Source of the DNA: a bacterium
GTDB lineage: Bacteria; Calditrichota; Calditrichia; RBG-13-44-9; J042
Direction of reading: 5' to 3'
Assembly: GCA_015494485.1 (NCBI GenBank)
Contig: WGBF01000442.1
Location: 1 to 6,172 of the forward strand
DNA length: 6,172 nucleotides
Part shown: piece by piece, positions 6,169 through 6,172 of the stretch
How positions within the stretch are numbered: the first letter of the stretch is position 1
Layout of the letters: each line of letters begins with the position of its first letter
The notes under the pieces: model-generated
Told to the model about the DNA's origin: nothing
The model's database searches: none
The model's input: only the letters and a program-made list of their open reading frames with translations
Made by a program: the position numbers and the translations under genes

Positions 6169-6172
6169 TCAA

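Noticed and set aside
5957..6172. CRISPR array or tRNA in the hairpin-rich tail
   Set aside because: There are no equal-length direct repeats with regular spacers and no cloverleaf with conserved tRNA positions; the hairpins differ in sequence and spacing.

Overview
The window looks like a chromosomal segment of a Gram-negative-type bacterium of moderate GC content (roughly mid-40s percent by eye). It carries ordinary housekeeping and stress genes on the left, a large two-component sensor kinase in the centre, and a gene-poor tail rich in repeats on the right. The style is reminiscent of the FCB/Calditrichota area: a sensor kinase with FG-GAP/VCBS-like calcium-type motifs, and GC-rich short-hairpin mosaics between genes. 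This taxonomic guess is weak and rests on general familiarity, not on a marker gene.

Left part (1-1855, + strand): the 3' end of a DUF47/PhoU-like protein gene is followed after 25 nt by a complete PiT-family phosphate permease gene. This is a well-known operon pair in which a small helical protein accompanies a low-affinity, ion-coupled inorganic phosphate transporter. Converging on it from the minus strand is a gene for a tandem-domain universal stress protein (1868-2794). The two genes end 12 nt apart on one perfect 11-bp hairpin, which encodes Gly-Gly-stop on both strands.

Centre (2795-5592): an AT-rich divergent intergenic region of about 0.3 kb separates the stress-protein gene from a long + strand gene for a membrane histidine kinase. 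The kinase has one N-terminal membrane anchor, a periplasmic domain of about 420 residues with five D-x-[DN]-x-D-x-x-x-E motifs, a second membrane segment, a PAS-like domain, and a NtrB/NtrY-like HisKA/HATPase core with all catalytic boxes intact. No response regulator is visible next to it, so within this window it is an orphan.

Right part (5593-6172): no intact gene. It holds a coding-like remnant of 56 codons on the minus strand, a short 9-nt-periodic GCAGAG repeat, and an element of about 212 bp made of successive short hairpins, most with 3-nt loops. The element starts and ends with inverted copies of the same 13-nt hairpin. The two copies differ only at two positions that pair with each other, a compensatory change. 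This element is the least explained structure in the window and the best candidate for something worth following up. I did not find a defence system, CRISPR array, RNA gene or clear novel multi-gene system.
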